Shown piece after piece: positions 1-8,569 of a stretch of DNA of 12,139 nt. The stretch is taken from contig CANGYC010000045.1 in assembly GCA_947457975.1 (NCBI GenBank), positions 1 through 12,139 of the forward strand, written 5' to 3'. The DNA is from Comamonadaceae bacterium. GTDB lineage: Bacteria; Pseudomonadota; Gammaproteobacteria; Burkholderiales; Burkholderiaceae_C. The translations under genes and the position numbers were made by a program. The notes under the pieces were generated by a model. The model made no database searches. It was not told the origin of the DNA and saw only the letters and a list, made by a program, of their open reading frames with translations. Each line of letters begins with the position of its first letter. The first letter of the stretch is position 1.

Positions 1-666
1 CTCAAGACCGATCAGGGCAAGGCCCGGCTGCACAAGCGCCTGGAAAGCTGCGACCTCCTGATCACCTCCTTCAGGCCCTCGGCCCTGGCCAAGCTCGGCC
101 TGGACTGGGCGGCCCTGCGGGCCCAGCATCCGCAGCTGAGCCTGGTGCGCATCGTCGGCGCACCCGGGCCGCTGGCCGAGGTGCCTGGACACGACCTCAC
201 CTACCAGGCCGAGGTGGGCCTGGTGCCAGGCCAAGCCCTGCCCGCCAGCCTGTTTGCCGACATGGGCGGTGCGCTCATGGCCAGCGAGGCCGCGCTGCAG
301 GCCCTTTTGATAAAGCAGCGATCCGGGCGGGGCAGCCTGCATGAGGTGGCGCTGTCGAGTGCCGCAGCCTGGCTGGCACTGCCACGCGACTGGGGCATGT
401 GCACCCCACAGGGCGCGGTGGGCGGCGCGCACGCAGGCTACCGGGTGTACGCCTGCAAGGACGGCCGGGTGGCCGTGGCGGCGCTGGAGCCCCATTTTGC
501 GCAGCGGCTGTGCGAGGCAGCGGGGCTGCTTCAGACAGGGTCGCCGCCGAACCTGATGAGCCCACAGGTGCATGCGGCCATCGAGGCCTGGATGGCTGGC
601 ATGACGCGCCGCCAGCTAGGCCGCTTGGCCGCTGCGCGCGACATCCCCTTGCACACCCTGCGCTGA
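1..666 (+). CDS. CaiB/BaiF-type CoA-transferase or alpha-methylacyl-CoA racemase-like protein, 3' part
   Basis: The frame is open from the first base of the window, so the gene is truncated at its 5' end; 221 residues remain of a family usually near 360-400. The sequence shows typical family III segments: LLITSFRPSALAKLGLDW (fragment residues 19-36), GHDLTYQA (63-70), ADMGG (86-90), the helix ending in RSGRGSLHEVAL, and YRVYACKDGRVAVAALEPHF (147-166). His64, Asp87 and Glu163 fall where mycobacterial alpha-methylacyl-CoA racemase has its catalytic His/Asp/Glu. That favours a racemase or racemase-like enzyme acting on acyl-CoA in the cytoplasm, but true CoA-transferases keep the same Asp, so the reaction is not settled. 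The gene converges on ygiQ with only 3 nt between the stop codons. The family is certain; the substrate is unknown. Confidence 0.88.
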   Translation, partial: LKTDQGKARLHKRLESCDLLITSFRPSALAKLGLDWAALRAQHPQLSLVRIVGAPGPLAEVPGHDLTYQAEVGLVPGQALPASLFADMGGALMASEAALQALLIKQRSGRGSLHEVALSSAAAWLALPRDWGMCTPQGAVGGAHAGYRVYACKDGRVAVAALEPHFAQRLCEAAGLLQTGSPPNLMSPQVHAAIEAWMAGMTRRQLGRLAAARDIPLHTLR

Positions 667-669
667 GGC

Positions 670-676
<7 letters not shown>
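660..676. repeat. 8-bp inverted repeat over two convergent stop codons
   Basis: GCGCTGAG (660-667) and CTCAGCGC (669-676) are perfect inverted repeats around a single G at 668. The TGA of the CoA-transferase gene (664-666) and the complement of the ygiQ TGA (670-672) both lie inside it. As RNA it can fold with a 6-bp stem and a 5-nt loop on either strand. No T-run follows on either side, so a canonical intrinsic terminator is not supported; a short bidirectional end-of-transcript structure is possible. Confidence 0.6.
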
Positions 677-3009
<2,333 letters not shown>

Positions 3010-3031
3010 GGGAGCCCGGGGGGAAACCATG

Positions 3032-3037
3032 ATTTTA
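3032..3037 (-). promoter_or_regulatory. possible -10 element for ygiQ
   Basis: Reading leftwards, TAAAAT lies 22 nt before the chosen ygiQ ATG. A start site about 7 nt below it would give a leader of roughly 16 nt. No convincing -35 hexamer is seen at 16-18 nt spacing, so this is weak. It argues against translation from the ATG at 3030, which would lie upstream of the transcript start. Confidence 0.3.
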
Positions 3038-3077
3038 GGTGCCTGCACCCGTTTGCGCCCGCCGGCCAGGCCATGGC

Positions 3078-3099
3078 CCTCTGGCCCAGGGTCCAGAGG
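3078..3099. repeat. GC-rich hairpin between the CHRD and ygiQ genes
   Basis: CCTCTGG (3078-3084) pairs with CCAGAGG (3093-3099) around an 8-nt loop. A second possible pairing, GGCCAG (3064-3069) with CTGGCC (3081-3086), overlaps it. It sits just below the CHRD stop codon on the minus strand, where a terminator would be expected, but no U-tract follows. Confidence 0.4.
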
Positions 3100-3106
3100 C
3101 CGGGCT

Positions 3107-3547
3107 TCAGCGCACGGTGACCTGGCCGCGGATCTCACCACCAGGGTGGGCGGCGGTGTGCACATTCACGTACCAGCGGCCGGCCAGCAGCTCGGTCGCC
3201 TGGGCCTCCGTGAGGAGGGCGGCGCCCTCAGAGGGGCTGCTCACGGGCGAGGCCAGCGGAAACAGCACCCCCGCGTTGCTGTCTGGCTGGGCGGGACCAT
3301 GAAAGTGGGCGGCGGTGGCCGGGCCGGTGAGTCCGGAGTACTCGAGCTTCCAGCGCAGCTGGCGGGTGCGACGGTCCAGCACGGCATCCAGCTGCCCCTG
3401 CCCCATGGACATCACCGGGGGCACTTCCTGGTCACCCTTGAGGGTGGTGCTCAGCGCCACCAGGTGCGCATCGGAAGTCAGATTGGTGCAGGCGCTGGCC
3501 AGCAGGGCAACACCCAGCAGGCCGAGGCGGCGGCGTGAACAGGTCAT
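3107..3547 (-). CDS. CHRD-domain lipoprotein
   Basis: 146 residues. The N-terminus [20 protein letters not shown] is a lipoprotein signal: three arginines, a hydrophobic core and a lipobox ASAC with the lipidated cysteine at residue 20. The product should be anchored to a membrane and face the periplasm or the outside. The rest matches the CHRD domain (named after chordin): EVPP at 41-44, HFHGPA at 81-86, and [19 protein letters not shown] at 125-143. The biochemical role of bacterial CHRD proteins is unknown. The open frame extends to 3574, but the ATG at 3547 has GGAG at 3554-3557 with 6 nt spacing, while the earlier ATGs have no usable site. It is divergent from the small lipoprotein gene at 3716. 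The aspartate after +1 is absent (Thr at +2), so outer-membrane sorting is the simple expectation. Domain certain, function unknown. Confidence 0.88.
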   Translation of the reverse strand: MTCSRRRLGLLGVALLASACTNLTSDAHLVALSTTLKGDQEVPPVMSMGQGQLDAVLDRRTRQLRWKLEYSGLTGPATAAHFHGPAQPDSNAGVLFPLASPVSSPSEGAALLTEAQATELLAGRWYVNVHTAAHPGGEIRGQVTVR

Positions 3548-3553
3548 GGCCAT

Positions 3554-3557
3554 CTCC
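3554..3557 (-). promoter_or_regulatory. Shine-Dalgarno site that decides the CHRD start
   Basis: GGAG lies 6 nt before the ATG at 3547. The ATG at 3553 directly abuts it and the one at 3574 lies upstream of it, so neither can use it. Confidence 0.6.
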
Positions 3558-3576
3558 AAGGTGGAAGAAAACACCC

Positions 3577-3605
3577 ATGCTAGGCAAGCCCTGTCTGCAA
3601 GAAAA
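3577..3605 (-). promoter_or_regulatory. weak candidate promoter of the CHRD gene
   Basis: Reading leftwards, TTTTCT (3600-3605), a 17-nt spacer and TAGCAT (3577-3582) resemble a sigma-70 promoter. The -10 keeps TA and the final T, but the -35 matches only three of six positions. It would give a leader of about 23 nt carrying the GGAG site. Confidence 0.28.
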
Positions 3606-3703
3606 GCTCAGCCGCGGCCGATGGCGCCCTGAGCAGACAAGGCGCGTCGCCTGCTGACGGCCACCACCGACGCTGGCGCACAGGCACAAGCTCCTTGGCG
3701 ACC

Positions 3704-3709
3704 TATGCT
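3704..3709 (+). promoter_or_regulatory. -10 element placing transcription start at the ATG (leaderless)
   Basis: TATGCT is followed by GCACCC and then ATG at 3716. Six bases between a -10 hexamer and +1 is the normal distance, so the mRNA would begin at the start codon. No Shine-Dalgarno sequence is seen. The -35 region (CAGGCA at 17-nt spacing) is poor. Confidence 0.45.
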
Positions 3710-3715
3710 GCACCC

Positions 3716-3901
3716 ATGAAACGGCTGCGCATCTTGCCACTCACCCTGATCAGCGCCCTGATCAGTGTCCTGCTGGGCGCTTGCCAGGACGGCCGGACGC
3801 CCTCCCCTCCCCACCGCGTTCCCAAGCCAAAAGTCGAACACAAGGCAGCAGACCCGATCAAGACGGGCCCGGTCATGGAGCGGCGCATCCTGCAGGTCTG
3901 A
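3716..3901 (+). CDS. small lipoprotein, unknown function
   Basis: 61 residues beginning MKRLRILPLT. A basic n-region (KRLR), a hydrophobic stretch and the lipobox LGAC with Cys23 are a clear lipoprotein signal. The mature part is only 39 residues (Cys23-Val61), rich in proline, lysine and arginine (PSPPHRVPKPK), with no domain I recognise. It resembles in form the tiny lipoproteins that assist larger envelope complexes, but there is no specific match, so no function is claimed. The frame is open from 3695, but only the ATG at 3716 gives a proper signal peptide, and it sits exactly six bases after TATGCT. The stop codon lies inside a 10-bp inverted repeat. It is divergent from the CHRD lipoprotein and convergent with the PA2169-type gene. 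It is short, but the signal peptide makes chance unlikely. Confidence 0.68.
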   Translation: MKRLRILPLTLISALISVLLGACQDGRTPSPPHRVPKPKVEHKAADPIKTGPVMERRILQV

Positions 3902-3916
3902 ACCACTCAGACCTGC
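3892..3916. terminator. 10-bp perfect hairpin at a convergent junction
   Basis: GCAGGTCTGA (3892-3901) and TCAGACCTGC (3907-3916) pair perfectly around ACCAC. The TGA of the small lipoprotein (3899-3901) forms part of the left arm. It lies before the end of the PA2169-type gene at 3927. The stem is strong on both strands but has no T-run, so a U-tract-independent or bidirectional terminator is the likely role. Confidence 0.5.
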
Positions 3917-3926
3917 GGGCCCGGGC

Positions 3927-4787
3927 TCAACCATGGTCGCGCACACGGTCTCGCCACGCCTTCATTTCGGCGTGCTTGCGCTGCACCCCATCGGCCTGAC
4001 GCTGCACCAGGCTGCGGACCTCGGGCGGCAGCTTCTCCTTGAGCACCTTGCGGTAGTGGGCCATGACAGTGTCTTGCCCGCGTTCGGCCTCCTCCAGCAT
4101 GGCCTTGTCGGAATAACCCGCGAGCGTCCCCTTCAGGGACACCCAGCCGCGGTGCACCGAGCCCATGGCGCTGCCACCGTCGTCCGCCTCGCCGCCGAGT
4201 TGGCGGATGCAGTCCATCAGCTCGCGCGCGGCGCTGCGGCATTCGTCGGCATGCTCGCCCAGCCGCTGCTTGAGTTCGGTGTTCTGCACATGCTCGGCGC
4301 AAAGATTGAACCCATATTCACCGTCGCGGCTGCATTCCACCAGGTCGTTGAGCAAGTCCACCACATGGTCCCGGTCGCTGGCCTCGCCCGTCTGGCCCTG
4401 CCGCTGGAAGGCCTCGCTGCCGGGCATGCTGCTGTCGGAGCTGGGCAGGTGAGACAAGCTGGTGTCCTCGCCGCTGCTCACATTGATCCGCCGGGTGTGG
4501 TCGGCTGAGCCCACCGCCCCGCCGATGTCATGCAGACCGCCTGTGGTGCGGACGGTGTTGCCCGCCTCCCAGGAGGTGCTGCCGCTCGGGGAGGATGTCC
4601 CCGTAGTCAGGGTGGCGCCACTGAGGCCCCGGTCAAGGTCCAGATCAGCCTGCTCGGCGTTGCTGCGGATCACCACGCGGTCGCCATCGGCCCTGGCCTC
4701 GGGGAGCGGGCGGTCTTTGACGCTGCGGGCATTCATGCCCGCGGGGTTGGCGGTCCTCGGGTTTGGGGTATCTTGTGGTTCGGCCAT
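3927..4787 (-). CDS. PA2169/DUF2383-type four-helix-bundle protein with long N-terminal extension
   Basis: 286 residues. From about residue 138 to the end it matches the PA2169 family (DUF2383, ferritin-like fold): DHVVDLLNDLVECSRDGEYG, then a helix with ELMDCIRQLGGEADDGG, VHRGWVSLKG (211-220), EEAERGQD and LPPEVRSLVQRQADGVQRKH. The family is usually about 150 residues and of unknown function, often linked to stress. Residues 1-137 are an extension rich in Ser, Thr, Gly and Asp, with no hydrophobic signal, probably disordered. Cysteines at 152, 163, 183 and 193 lie in the helical part. No complete EExxH di-iron motif is seen, so iron binding is not claimed. The start is set by AAGGAG at 4795-4800, 7 nt before the ATG. 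Convergent with the small lipoprotein, divergent from the FabG-like gene. C-terminal family assignment strong. Confidence 0.85.
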   Translation of the reverse strand: MAEPQDTPNPRTANPAGMNARSVKDRPLPEARADGDRVVIRSNAEQADLDLDRGLSGATLTTGTSSPSGSTSWEAGNTVRTTGGLHDIGGAVGSADHTRRINVSSGEDTSLSHLPSSDSSMPGSEAFQRQGQTGEASDRDHVVDLLNDLVECSRDGEYGFNLCAEHVQNTELKQRLGEHADECRSAARELMDCIRQLGGEADDGGSAMGSVHRGWVSLKGTLAGYSDKAMLEEAERGQDTVMAHYRKVLKEKLPPEVRSLVQRQADGVQRKHAEMKAWRDRVRDHG

Positions 4788-4794
4788 GGCCCTG

Positions 4795-4800
4795 CTCCTT
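4795..4800 (-). promoter_or_regulatory. strong Shine-Dalgarno site of the PA2169-type gene
   Basis: AAGGAG is 7 nt before the ATG at 4787. It is the best ribosome binding site in the window and confirms that the long N-terminal extension is translated. Confidence 0.7.
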
Positions 4801-5064
4801 GAGTGAAATGAAAACGCTGGTGAAACGAAAGCATGGCCCTGCGCACAGGCAGCGGCCAGGGCAAGCTAGCAACGTCGAAGGGTCCATGGTCCATGGCCAG
4901 CGGACAGGCGGTGTCAGACGCGGCAACACCAACCTGTAGGATTGGGCAGGCGCGGGGCGGGGCCCCAAGCCCATGCTCGGCCTTAAACTCAAACCCACAT
5001 GCAACAGCTCGGCGCACAGCCGACCTGGCAGGCACTTCTTTCCCTTCAGCAGCACGAGAACCCC

Positions 5065-5808
5065 ATGGGACGACTCCAGGACAAAGTCAGCATCATCACG
5101 GGCGCCGGTCAGGGCATTGGCCTGGCCACCGCCATCAAATTCGCGCGTGAGGGGGCCATCGTGGTCGTGGCCGACGTGCGTCAAGCGGCGGTGGATGCCG
5201 CCGTAGCAGCCTGCCAGGCCGAAGGTGCGCAGGCCATGGGCGTGGTAATGGACGTCACGCAGCGCGTACAGGTCGATGCCGTGGTGGCTAGGGTCAAGGA
5301 ACGCTTCGGCCGCATCGACGTGCTGGTGAACAACGCAGGCATCACGCAGGATGCGCGCCTGCAAAAGATGACGCTGGAGCAGTTCGACCGCGTGATCGAC
5401 GTCAACCTGCGCGGCGTCTTCCACTGTGCCCAGGCCGTGGCCGACCTGATGGTCGCGCAGGGCAGCGGCGTCATCCTCAATGCCAGCTCGGTGGTCGGCA
5501 TCTATGGCAATTTCGGGCAGACCAACTACGCCGCCACCAAGTTCGGCGTGATTGGCTTTACCAAAACCTGGAGCCGCGAACTCGGCCCCAAAGGCGTGCG
5601 TGTCAATGCCGTGGCGCCGGGCTTTGTGTCCACGCCTATTCTGGAAACCATCCCTGCCGACGTGCTCAAGGAGATGGAGCACCGTGTGCCGCTGCGCCGC
5701 CTGGGCCGGCCTGAGGAGGTGGCCAATGTCTATGCCTTCCTGGCCAGCGACGAGGCCAGCTACGTCAACGGCGCGGTGCTGGAAGTCGCCGGCGGCATGA
5801 CGGTCTGA
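5065..5808 (+). CDS. FabG-like short-chain dehydrogenase/reductase (3-oxoacyl reductase type)
   Basis: 247 residues, the usual FabG size. Visible motifs are TGAGQGIG (12-19, nucleotide binding), Asp63, NNAG (89-92), Asn114, Ser142, and Tyr155-x3-Lys159, a complete SDR catalytic set, ending in VAGGMTV. The likely reaction is NADPH-dependent reduction of a 3-oxoacyl thioester in the cytoplasm. Aligned by eye to E. coli FabG, the ACP-docking Arg129 is Gly133 and Arg172 is Lys176. With no acpP, fabD or fabF nearby, a CoA thioester or another ketone may be the substrate. I chose the ATG at 5065 (MGRLQDKV) because FabG proteins begin there; the frame is open to an ATG at 4999, which would add 22 residues unlike the family. 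Upstream, 4788-5064 holds no other gene. TTAAAC at 4983-4988 is a possible -10, and a tandem TCCATGG pair lies at 4883-4896. The chrA genes follow after 27 nt. Confidence 0.88.
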   Translation: MGRLQDKVSIITGAGQGIGLATAIKFAREGAIVVVADVRQAAVDAAVAACQAEGAQAMGVVMDVTQRVQVDAVVARVKERFGRIDVLVNNAGITQDARLQKMTLEQFDRVIDVNLRGVFHCAQAVADLMVAQGSGVILNASSVVGIYGNFGQTNYAATKFGVIGFTKTWSRELGPKGVRVNAVAPGFVSTPILETIPADVLKEMEHRVPLRRLGRPEEVANVYAFLASDEASYVNGAVLEVAGGMTV

Positions 5809-5823
5809 GTACACCTGCCCACC

Positions 5824-5829
5824 CATAAT
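5824..5829 (+). promoter_or_regulatory. -10 element placing transcription start at the chrA ATG (leaderless)
   Basis: CATAAT is followed by GCCCGC and then ATG at 5836, again exactly six bases. It matches TATAAT at five of six positions and stands out in GC-rich DNA. No Shine-Dalgarno or clear -35 is visible. It gives the chrA pair its own promoter in the 27-nt gap after the dehydrogenase. Confidence 0.5.
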
Positions 5830-5835
5830 GCCCGC

Positions 5836-6429
5836 ATGAGTTCCATTCCAGAGACGGGCCAGGCCTACACGCTCTTCAAGTCACGCCCCCGTTCGCTGTC
5901 GGACCTGTTCTTTGGCTTGAGCTGGCTGGCCTTGCAGGGCTTCGGCGGCGTGCTCGCCGTGGCGCAGCGGGAACTGGTGGAGCACAAGCGCTGGCTCACC
6001 AAGGAAGAGTTTGTCGAGGAGTGGTCGGTGGCGCAGCTCATGCCCGGCCCCAACGTGATCAACCTGGCCATCGCCCTGGGCAGCCGCTACTTCGGCTTCA
6101 AAGGCGCCCTGGTGGCCGTGGCCGGCATGCTGACCTTCCCGGCCATGATCGTGCTGCTGCTGGCCATCCTCTATGGCCAAGTAGGCCATCACCCGGCGGT
6201 GGCGGGTGCGCTGCGCGGCATGGGCGCGGTGGCGGCCGGGCTGGTGATTGCCACCGGGCTGCGGCTGACGCCCGCGCTCAAGTCCAACGTGCTGGGCCGA
6301 GGGGCGTGCGCGGCGCTCGGGCTGCTGGCTTTCGTGGGCATCGCCTGGTTGCGTCTGCCCCTGGCCTGGGTGATGCTCGCCCTGGGCAGCCTGGGCTGGC
6401 TGCTGGCCTGGAAGCGACTGGGAGGCTGA
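5836..6429 (+). CDS. chrA: chromate transporter, first half (monodomain ChrA)
   Basis: 197 residues, one CHR domain, about half a classic two-domain ChrA. The family signatures are LALQGFGGVLAVAQRELVEH (31-50) and the PGPN loop (QLMPGPNVINLA, PGPN at 70-73). Several hydrophobic segments follow, for example 91-113, 128-146, 155-171 and 175-191, consistent with an inner-membrane protein. Known ChrA proteins export chromate using the membrane potential, and short-chain members work as pairs of neighbouring genes. The partner is the next gene, 4 nt away. No chrB regulator or chrR reductase is in the window, so a role in chromate resistance is inferred from family only; other oxyanions are possible. 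A -10-like CATAAT sits six bases before the ATG. Confidence 0.9.
   Translation: MSSIPETGQAYTLFKSRPRSLSDLFFGLSWLALQGFGGVLAVAQRELVEHKRWLTKEEFVEEWSVAQLMPGPNVINLAIALGSRYFGFKGALVAVAGMLTFPAMIVLLLAILYGQVGHHPAVAGALRGMGAVAAGLVIATGLRLTPALKSNVLGRGACAALGLLAFVGIAWLRLPLAWVMLALGSLGWLLAWKRLGG
6421..6425 (+). promoter_or_regulatory. Shine-Dalgarno site of the second chrA gene
   Basis: GGAGG lies 8 nt before the ATG at 6434 and inside the last codons of the first chrA gene, as expected for two genes translated in step from one mRNA. Confidence 0.6.
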
Positions 6430-6433
6430 AGGC

Positions 6434-7003
6434 ATGCTGCAGTTCACGCCCGGCGACTGGCTCAGCCTGTTCCTGCACTTTGGCACGCTCTCCTTGCTGG
6501 CCGTCGGCGGCGCCATCGCCACCACGGCCGACATGCACCGCTTCCTGGTGGACGAGCACGGCTGGCTCAGCGATGCACAGTTCAATGCCTCCATCGCCCT
6601 GGCCCAGGCTGCGCCAGGCCCCAACATCCTGTTCGTCGCCCTCATCGGTTGGAACGTGGGTCTCAACATGGGCAGCACCTGGATCGCTCTCCTGAGCGCG
6701 ACAGCCTGCCTGGTGAGCATCATGCTGCCCAGTTCGGTGCTGACCTACTACACCGCGCAGTGGAGCCACCGCAACCGCGAGCGGCGCAGCGTGCGCGCCT
6801 TCAAGCAGGGCTTTTCACCCATCGTGATTTCGCTGCTGGTGGCCACCGGCTGGGTGCTGGCCACGGCCAGCGGCCCCTCCAGAGATCATTGGCCGCTGTG
6901 GCTGCTGACCGCCGTGGTCACGCTGGTGGTCTGGCGCACACGCTTGCACATGCTGTGGCTGCTGGGTGCAGGCGCCCTGCTGGGCGCCCTGGGCCTGGTC
7001 TGA
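6434..7003 (+). CDS. chrA: chromate transporter, second half (monodomain ChrA)
   Basis: 189 residues, the second CHR domain. It carries FGTLSLLAVGGAIATTADMH (16-35), HGWLSDAQF and the PGPN loop (QAAPGPNILFVALIGWN, PGPN at 61-64), matching the C-terminal half of long ChrA proteins. Hydrophobic stretches near 66-74, 81-103, 129-146, 154-166 and 170-188 point to an inner-membrane protein. The two halves differ in sequence and probably insert with opposite topology to form a heterodimer, as reported for paired short ChrA proteins; that part is family knowledge. It starts 4 nt after the first half, using GGAGG at 6421-6425. It converges on rlmB, with 44 nt between stops. Confidence 0.9.
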   Translation: MLQFTPGDWLSLFLHFGTLSLLAVGGAIATTADMHRFLVDEHGWLSDAQFNASIALAQAAPGPNILFVALIGWNVGLNMGSTWIALLSATACLVSIMLPSSVLTYYTAQWSHRNRERRSVRAFKQGFSPIVISLLVATGWVLATASGPSRDHWPLWLLTAVVTLVVWRTRLHMLWLLGAGALLGALGLV

Positions 7004-7010
7004 GGCCGAC

Positions 7011-7039
7011 GGACCCCGGCGCTGATCTCTGCGGGGCCC
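7011..7039. repeat. inverted repeat between chrA and rlmB
   Basis: GGACCCCG (7011-7018) pairs with CGGGGCCC (7032-7039) with one mismatch (A opposite C) and a 13-nt loop. It lies between two convergent stop codons. No T-run follows on either strand, so a terminator role is possible but not shown. Confidence 0.4.
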
Positions 7040-7047
7040 GAAACAAG

Positions 7048-7797
7048 CTAGCCGCGCCGCTGGCGCAGCGCCTCGTAGAGGCACACGCCGCTGGCCACCG
7101 AGACGTTGAGGCTTTCTACCGCGCCCTGCATAGGGATGCTGATCAGTTCATCGCAGGTCTTACGGGTGAGCTGGCGCATGCCCTCGCCCTCGGCACCCAG
7201 CACCAGGGCCACGGGGCCCTTGAAGTCCACGTCGTAAAGGGTGCGGGGCGCATCGTCGCTGGTGCCGATGCACCAGATGTTGCGCTCTTTGAGCTCGCCC
7301 AGGGTGCGGGCCAGGTTGGTGACCATGAAATACGGCACGGTCTCGGCCGCGCCACTGGCGACCTTGGCCACCGTGGCATTGATGCCGGCGGCATGGTCCT
7401 TGGGCGCAATCACGGCATGGGCGCCCGCCCCGTCGGCCACGCGCAGGCAGGCGCCAAGGTTGTGCGGATCGGTCACGCCGTCGAGTACCAGAAGCAAGGG
7501 GGGGATACCCCGGGCCTCGAGGTCTTCGAGCAACTCGTCCAGCGAATGGACCTGCGCGACCGCCTGCACGCGGGCCACCACGCCCTGGTGTCCGTGGCTG
7601 CCGCAGAGCTTGGCCAGGCGCAGGCCGTCAGACTCGATCAGACGCACGCCCGCCTCGCGGGCGCGGTCCATGAACTGGCGCATGCGGGCATCGCGCCGCG
7701 AGGCATCGAAAAACACTTCCAGCACGGATTGGGGCGCCGTCTTCAGACGCACGCCCACCGCATGGAAACCGAAAAGGACTTTGGGGGAGGAGGACAC
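7048..7797 (-). CDS. rlmB: 23S rRNA (guanosine-2251-2'-O)-methyltransferase RlmB
   Basis: 249 residues, close to the 243 of E. coli RlmB. The N-terminal substrate-binding domain begins KVLFGFHAVGVRL. The SpoU/TrmH knotted methyltransferase domain shows all three motifs: motif 1 VTDPHNLGACLR with Asn113 and Arg119, motif 2 LVLGAEGEGM (198-207), and motif 3 IPMQGAVESLNVSVA with Asn231. The enzyme transfers a methyl group from S-adenosylmethionine to the ribose of G2251 in the P-loop of 23S rRNA. The start codon is GTG (7795-7797), preceded by GATAAT and six bases, with no Shine-Dalgarno. It lies 34 nt downstream of ybbA on the same strand. The rnr gene, a common partner of rlmB, is not in the window. 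Confidence 0.94.
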   Translation of the reverse strand: MSSSPKVLFGFHAVGVRLKTAPQSVLEVFFDASRRDARMRQFMDRAREAGVRLIESDGLRLAKLCGSHGHQGVVARVQAVAQVHSLDELLEDLEARGIPPLLLVLDGVTDPHNLGACLRVADGAGAHAVIAPKDHAAGINATVAKVASGAAETVPYFMVTNLARTLGELKERNIWCIGTSDDAPRTLYDVDFKGPVALVLGAEGEGMRQLTRKTCDELISIPMQGAVESLNVSVASGVCLYEALRQRRG

Positions 7798-7803
7798 CGA
7801 TGG

Positions 7804-7809
7804 ATTATC
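7804..7809 (-). promoter_or_regulatory. -10 element placing transcription start at the rlmB GTG (leaderless)
   Basis: Reading leftwards, GATAAT is followed by CCATCG and then GTG. The hexamer matches TATAAT at five of six positions. It lies in the 34 nt between ybbA and rlmB, so rlmB probably has its own start site even though it follows ybbA. The -35 would fall at the ybbA stop codon, and none is recognisable. Confidence 0.45.
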
Positions 7810-7831
7810 GCCGGGGCATCCACTGGCCGGC

Positions 7832-8569
7832 TCAGGCGGCGATGCGGCCAGCCTCGATGACGATGCGCCGCTGGCAGCGGGCGGCCAACAGCGGGTCGTG
7901 GGTGACCAACACGAGCGTGGTGCCCAATTCCTGGTTGAGGTCCATCATGAGCTGCATCACCGTCTCGCCGGTGGCGAAGTCCAGGCTGCCTGTGGGCTCG
8001 TCAGCCAGCAGCACCGCCGGCTGGACCACGAAGGCGCGGGCCAGGGCCACGCGCTGCTGCTCGCCACCTGAGAGCACGCGTGGGTAGTGGCCCAGGCGCT
8101 GGCCCAGGCCCACGCGCTGCAGCATCTCGGTGGCCAGCGCGCGCGCGCCACGCATGCCGGCCAGCTCCAGCGGCAGCATGACGTTCTCCAGCGCGCTCAT
8201 GTGGTTCATGAGCTGGAAGCTCTGGAATACAAAGCCCAGTTTCTGCGCACGCAGGGCAGCGCGGTCGTCTTCGTTCAAGGCAAAGAGGTCTTGGCCGGCC
8301 AGCCGCACCGTGCCCTCGGTGGGTGTGTCCAGGCCTGCGATGATGGACAGCAAGGTGCTCTTGCCCGAGCCCGAGGCGCCGACGATGGCCGCAGTCTCCC
8401 GGGGCGCGAGGGTGAAATCGATATCGCGCAAAATCGTCAGCGTGCCCGTGGAATCGCTCACGGTCTTGAACACATGCTCGACGGCAATAAGGGGAGACAC
8501 CGCCCCGGCTGCCGTCGAGGCGACCAGGCCGACAGGAAGGGATTCAGAGGTGAGATTGTTCTTCAGCAT
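7832..8569 (-). CDS. ybbA: ABC transporter ATP-binding protein, YbbA/LolD type
   Basis: 245 residues. The ATPase core is complete: Walker A GASGSGKST (64-72), Q-loop Gln116 in GFVFQSF, signature LSGGEQQ (166-172), Walker B AVLLADEP (185-192, Glu191), and switch His224 in VTHD. The text is closest to E. coli YbbA (GLDTPTEG, ALENV, LAARC), a MacB/LolD-type ATPase that normally pairs with a large membrane permease (YbbP) at the inner membrane. No such permease is in the window: the next gene on this strand is rlmB. I chose the ATG at 8569, which leaves about 28 residues before the conserved part; the frame stays open to 9112, but that region is antisense to tesA. No strong ribosome site is seen. 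It is divergent from tesA, as in E. coli. Confidence 0.9.
   Translation of the reverse strand: MLKNNLTSESLPVGLVASTAAGAVSPLIAVEHVFKTVSDSTGTLTILRDIDFTLAPRETAAIVGASGSGKSTLLSIIAGLDTPTEGTVRLAGQDLFALNEDDRAALRAQKLGFVFQSFQLMNHMSALENVMLPLELAGMRGARALATEMLQRVGLGQRLGHYPRVLSGGEQQRVALARAFVVQPAVLLADEPTGSLDFATGETVMQLMMDLNQELGTTLVLVTHDPLLAARCQRRIVIEAGRIAA

Noticed and set aside
3010-3165. Longer ygiQ starting at 3165 or 3030
   Set aside because: The 3165 start overlaps the CHRD gene and its added residues do not resemble the family; the 3030 start would lie above the transcript start implied by TAAAAT.
4883-4896. Tandem TCCATGG pair in the PA2169/dehydrogenase intergenic region, considered as an operator
   Set aside because: Only two 7-bp copies, no matching site elsewhere in the window, no regulator gene nearby.
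4999-5064. 22-residue N-terminal extension of the FabG-like protein
   Set aside because: FabG proteins start at the [12 protein letters not shown] segment; the extra residues have no family likeness. A near-leaderless start at 4999 remains a minor possibility.
4645-5826. 393-codon minus-strand frame opposite the dehydrogenase
   Set aside because: Antisense to an SDR with intact motifs and it overlaps the start of the PA2169-type gene.
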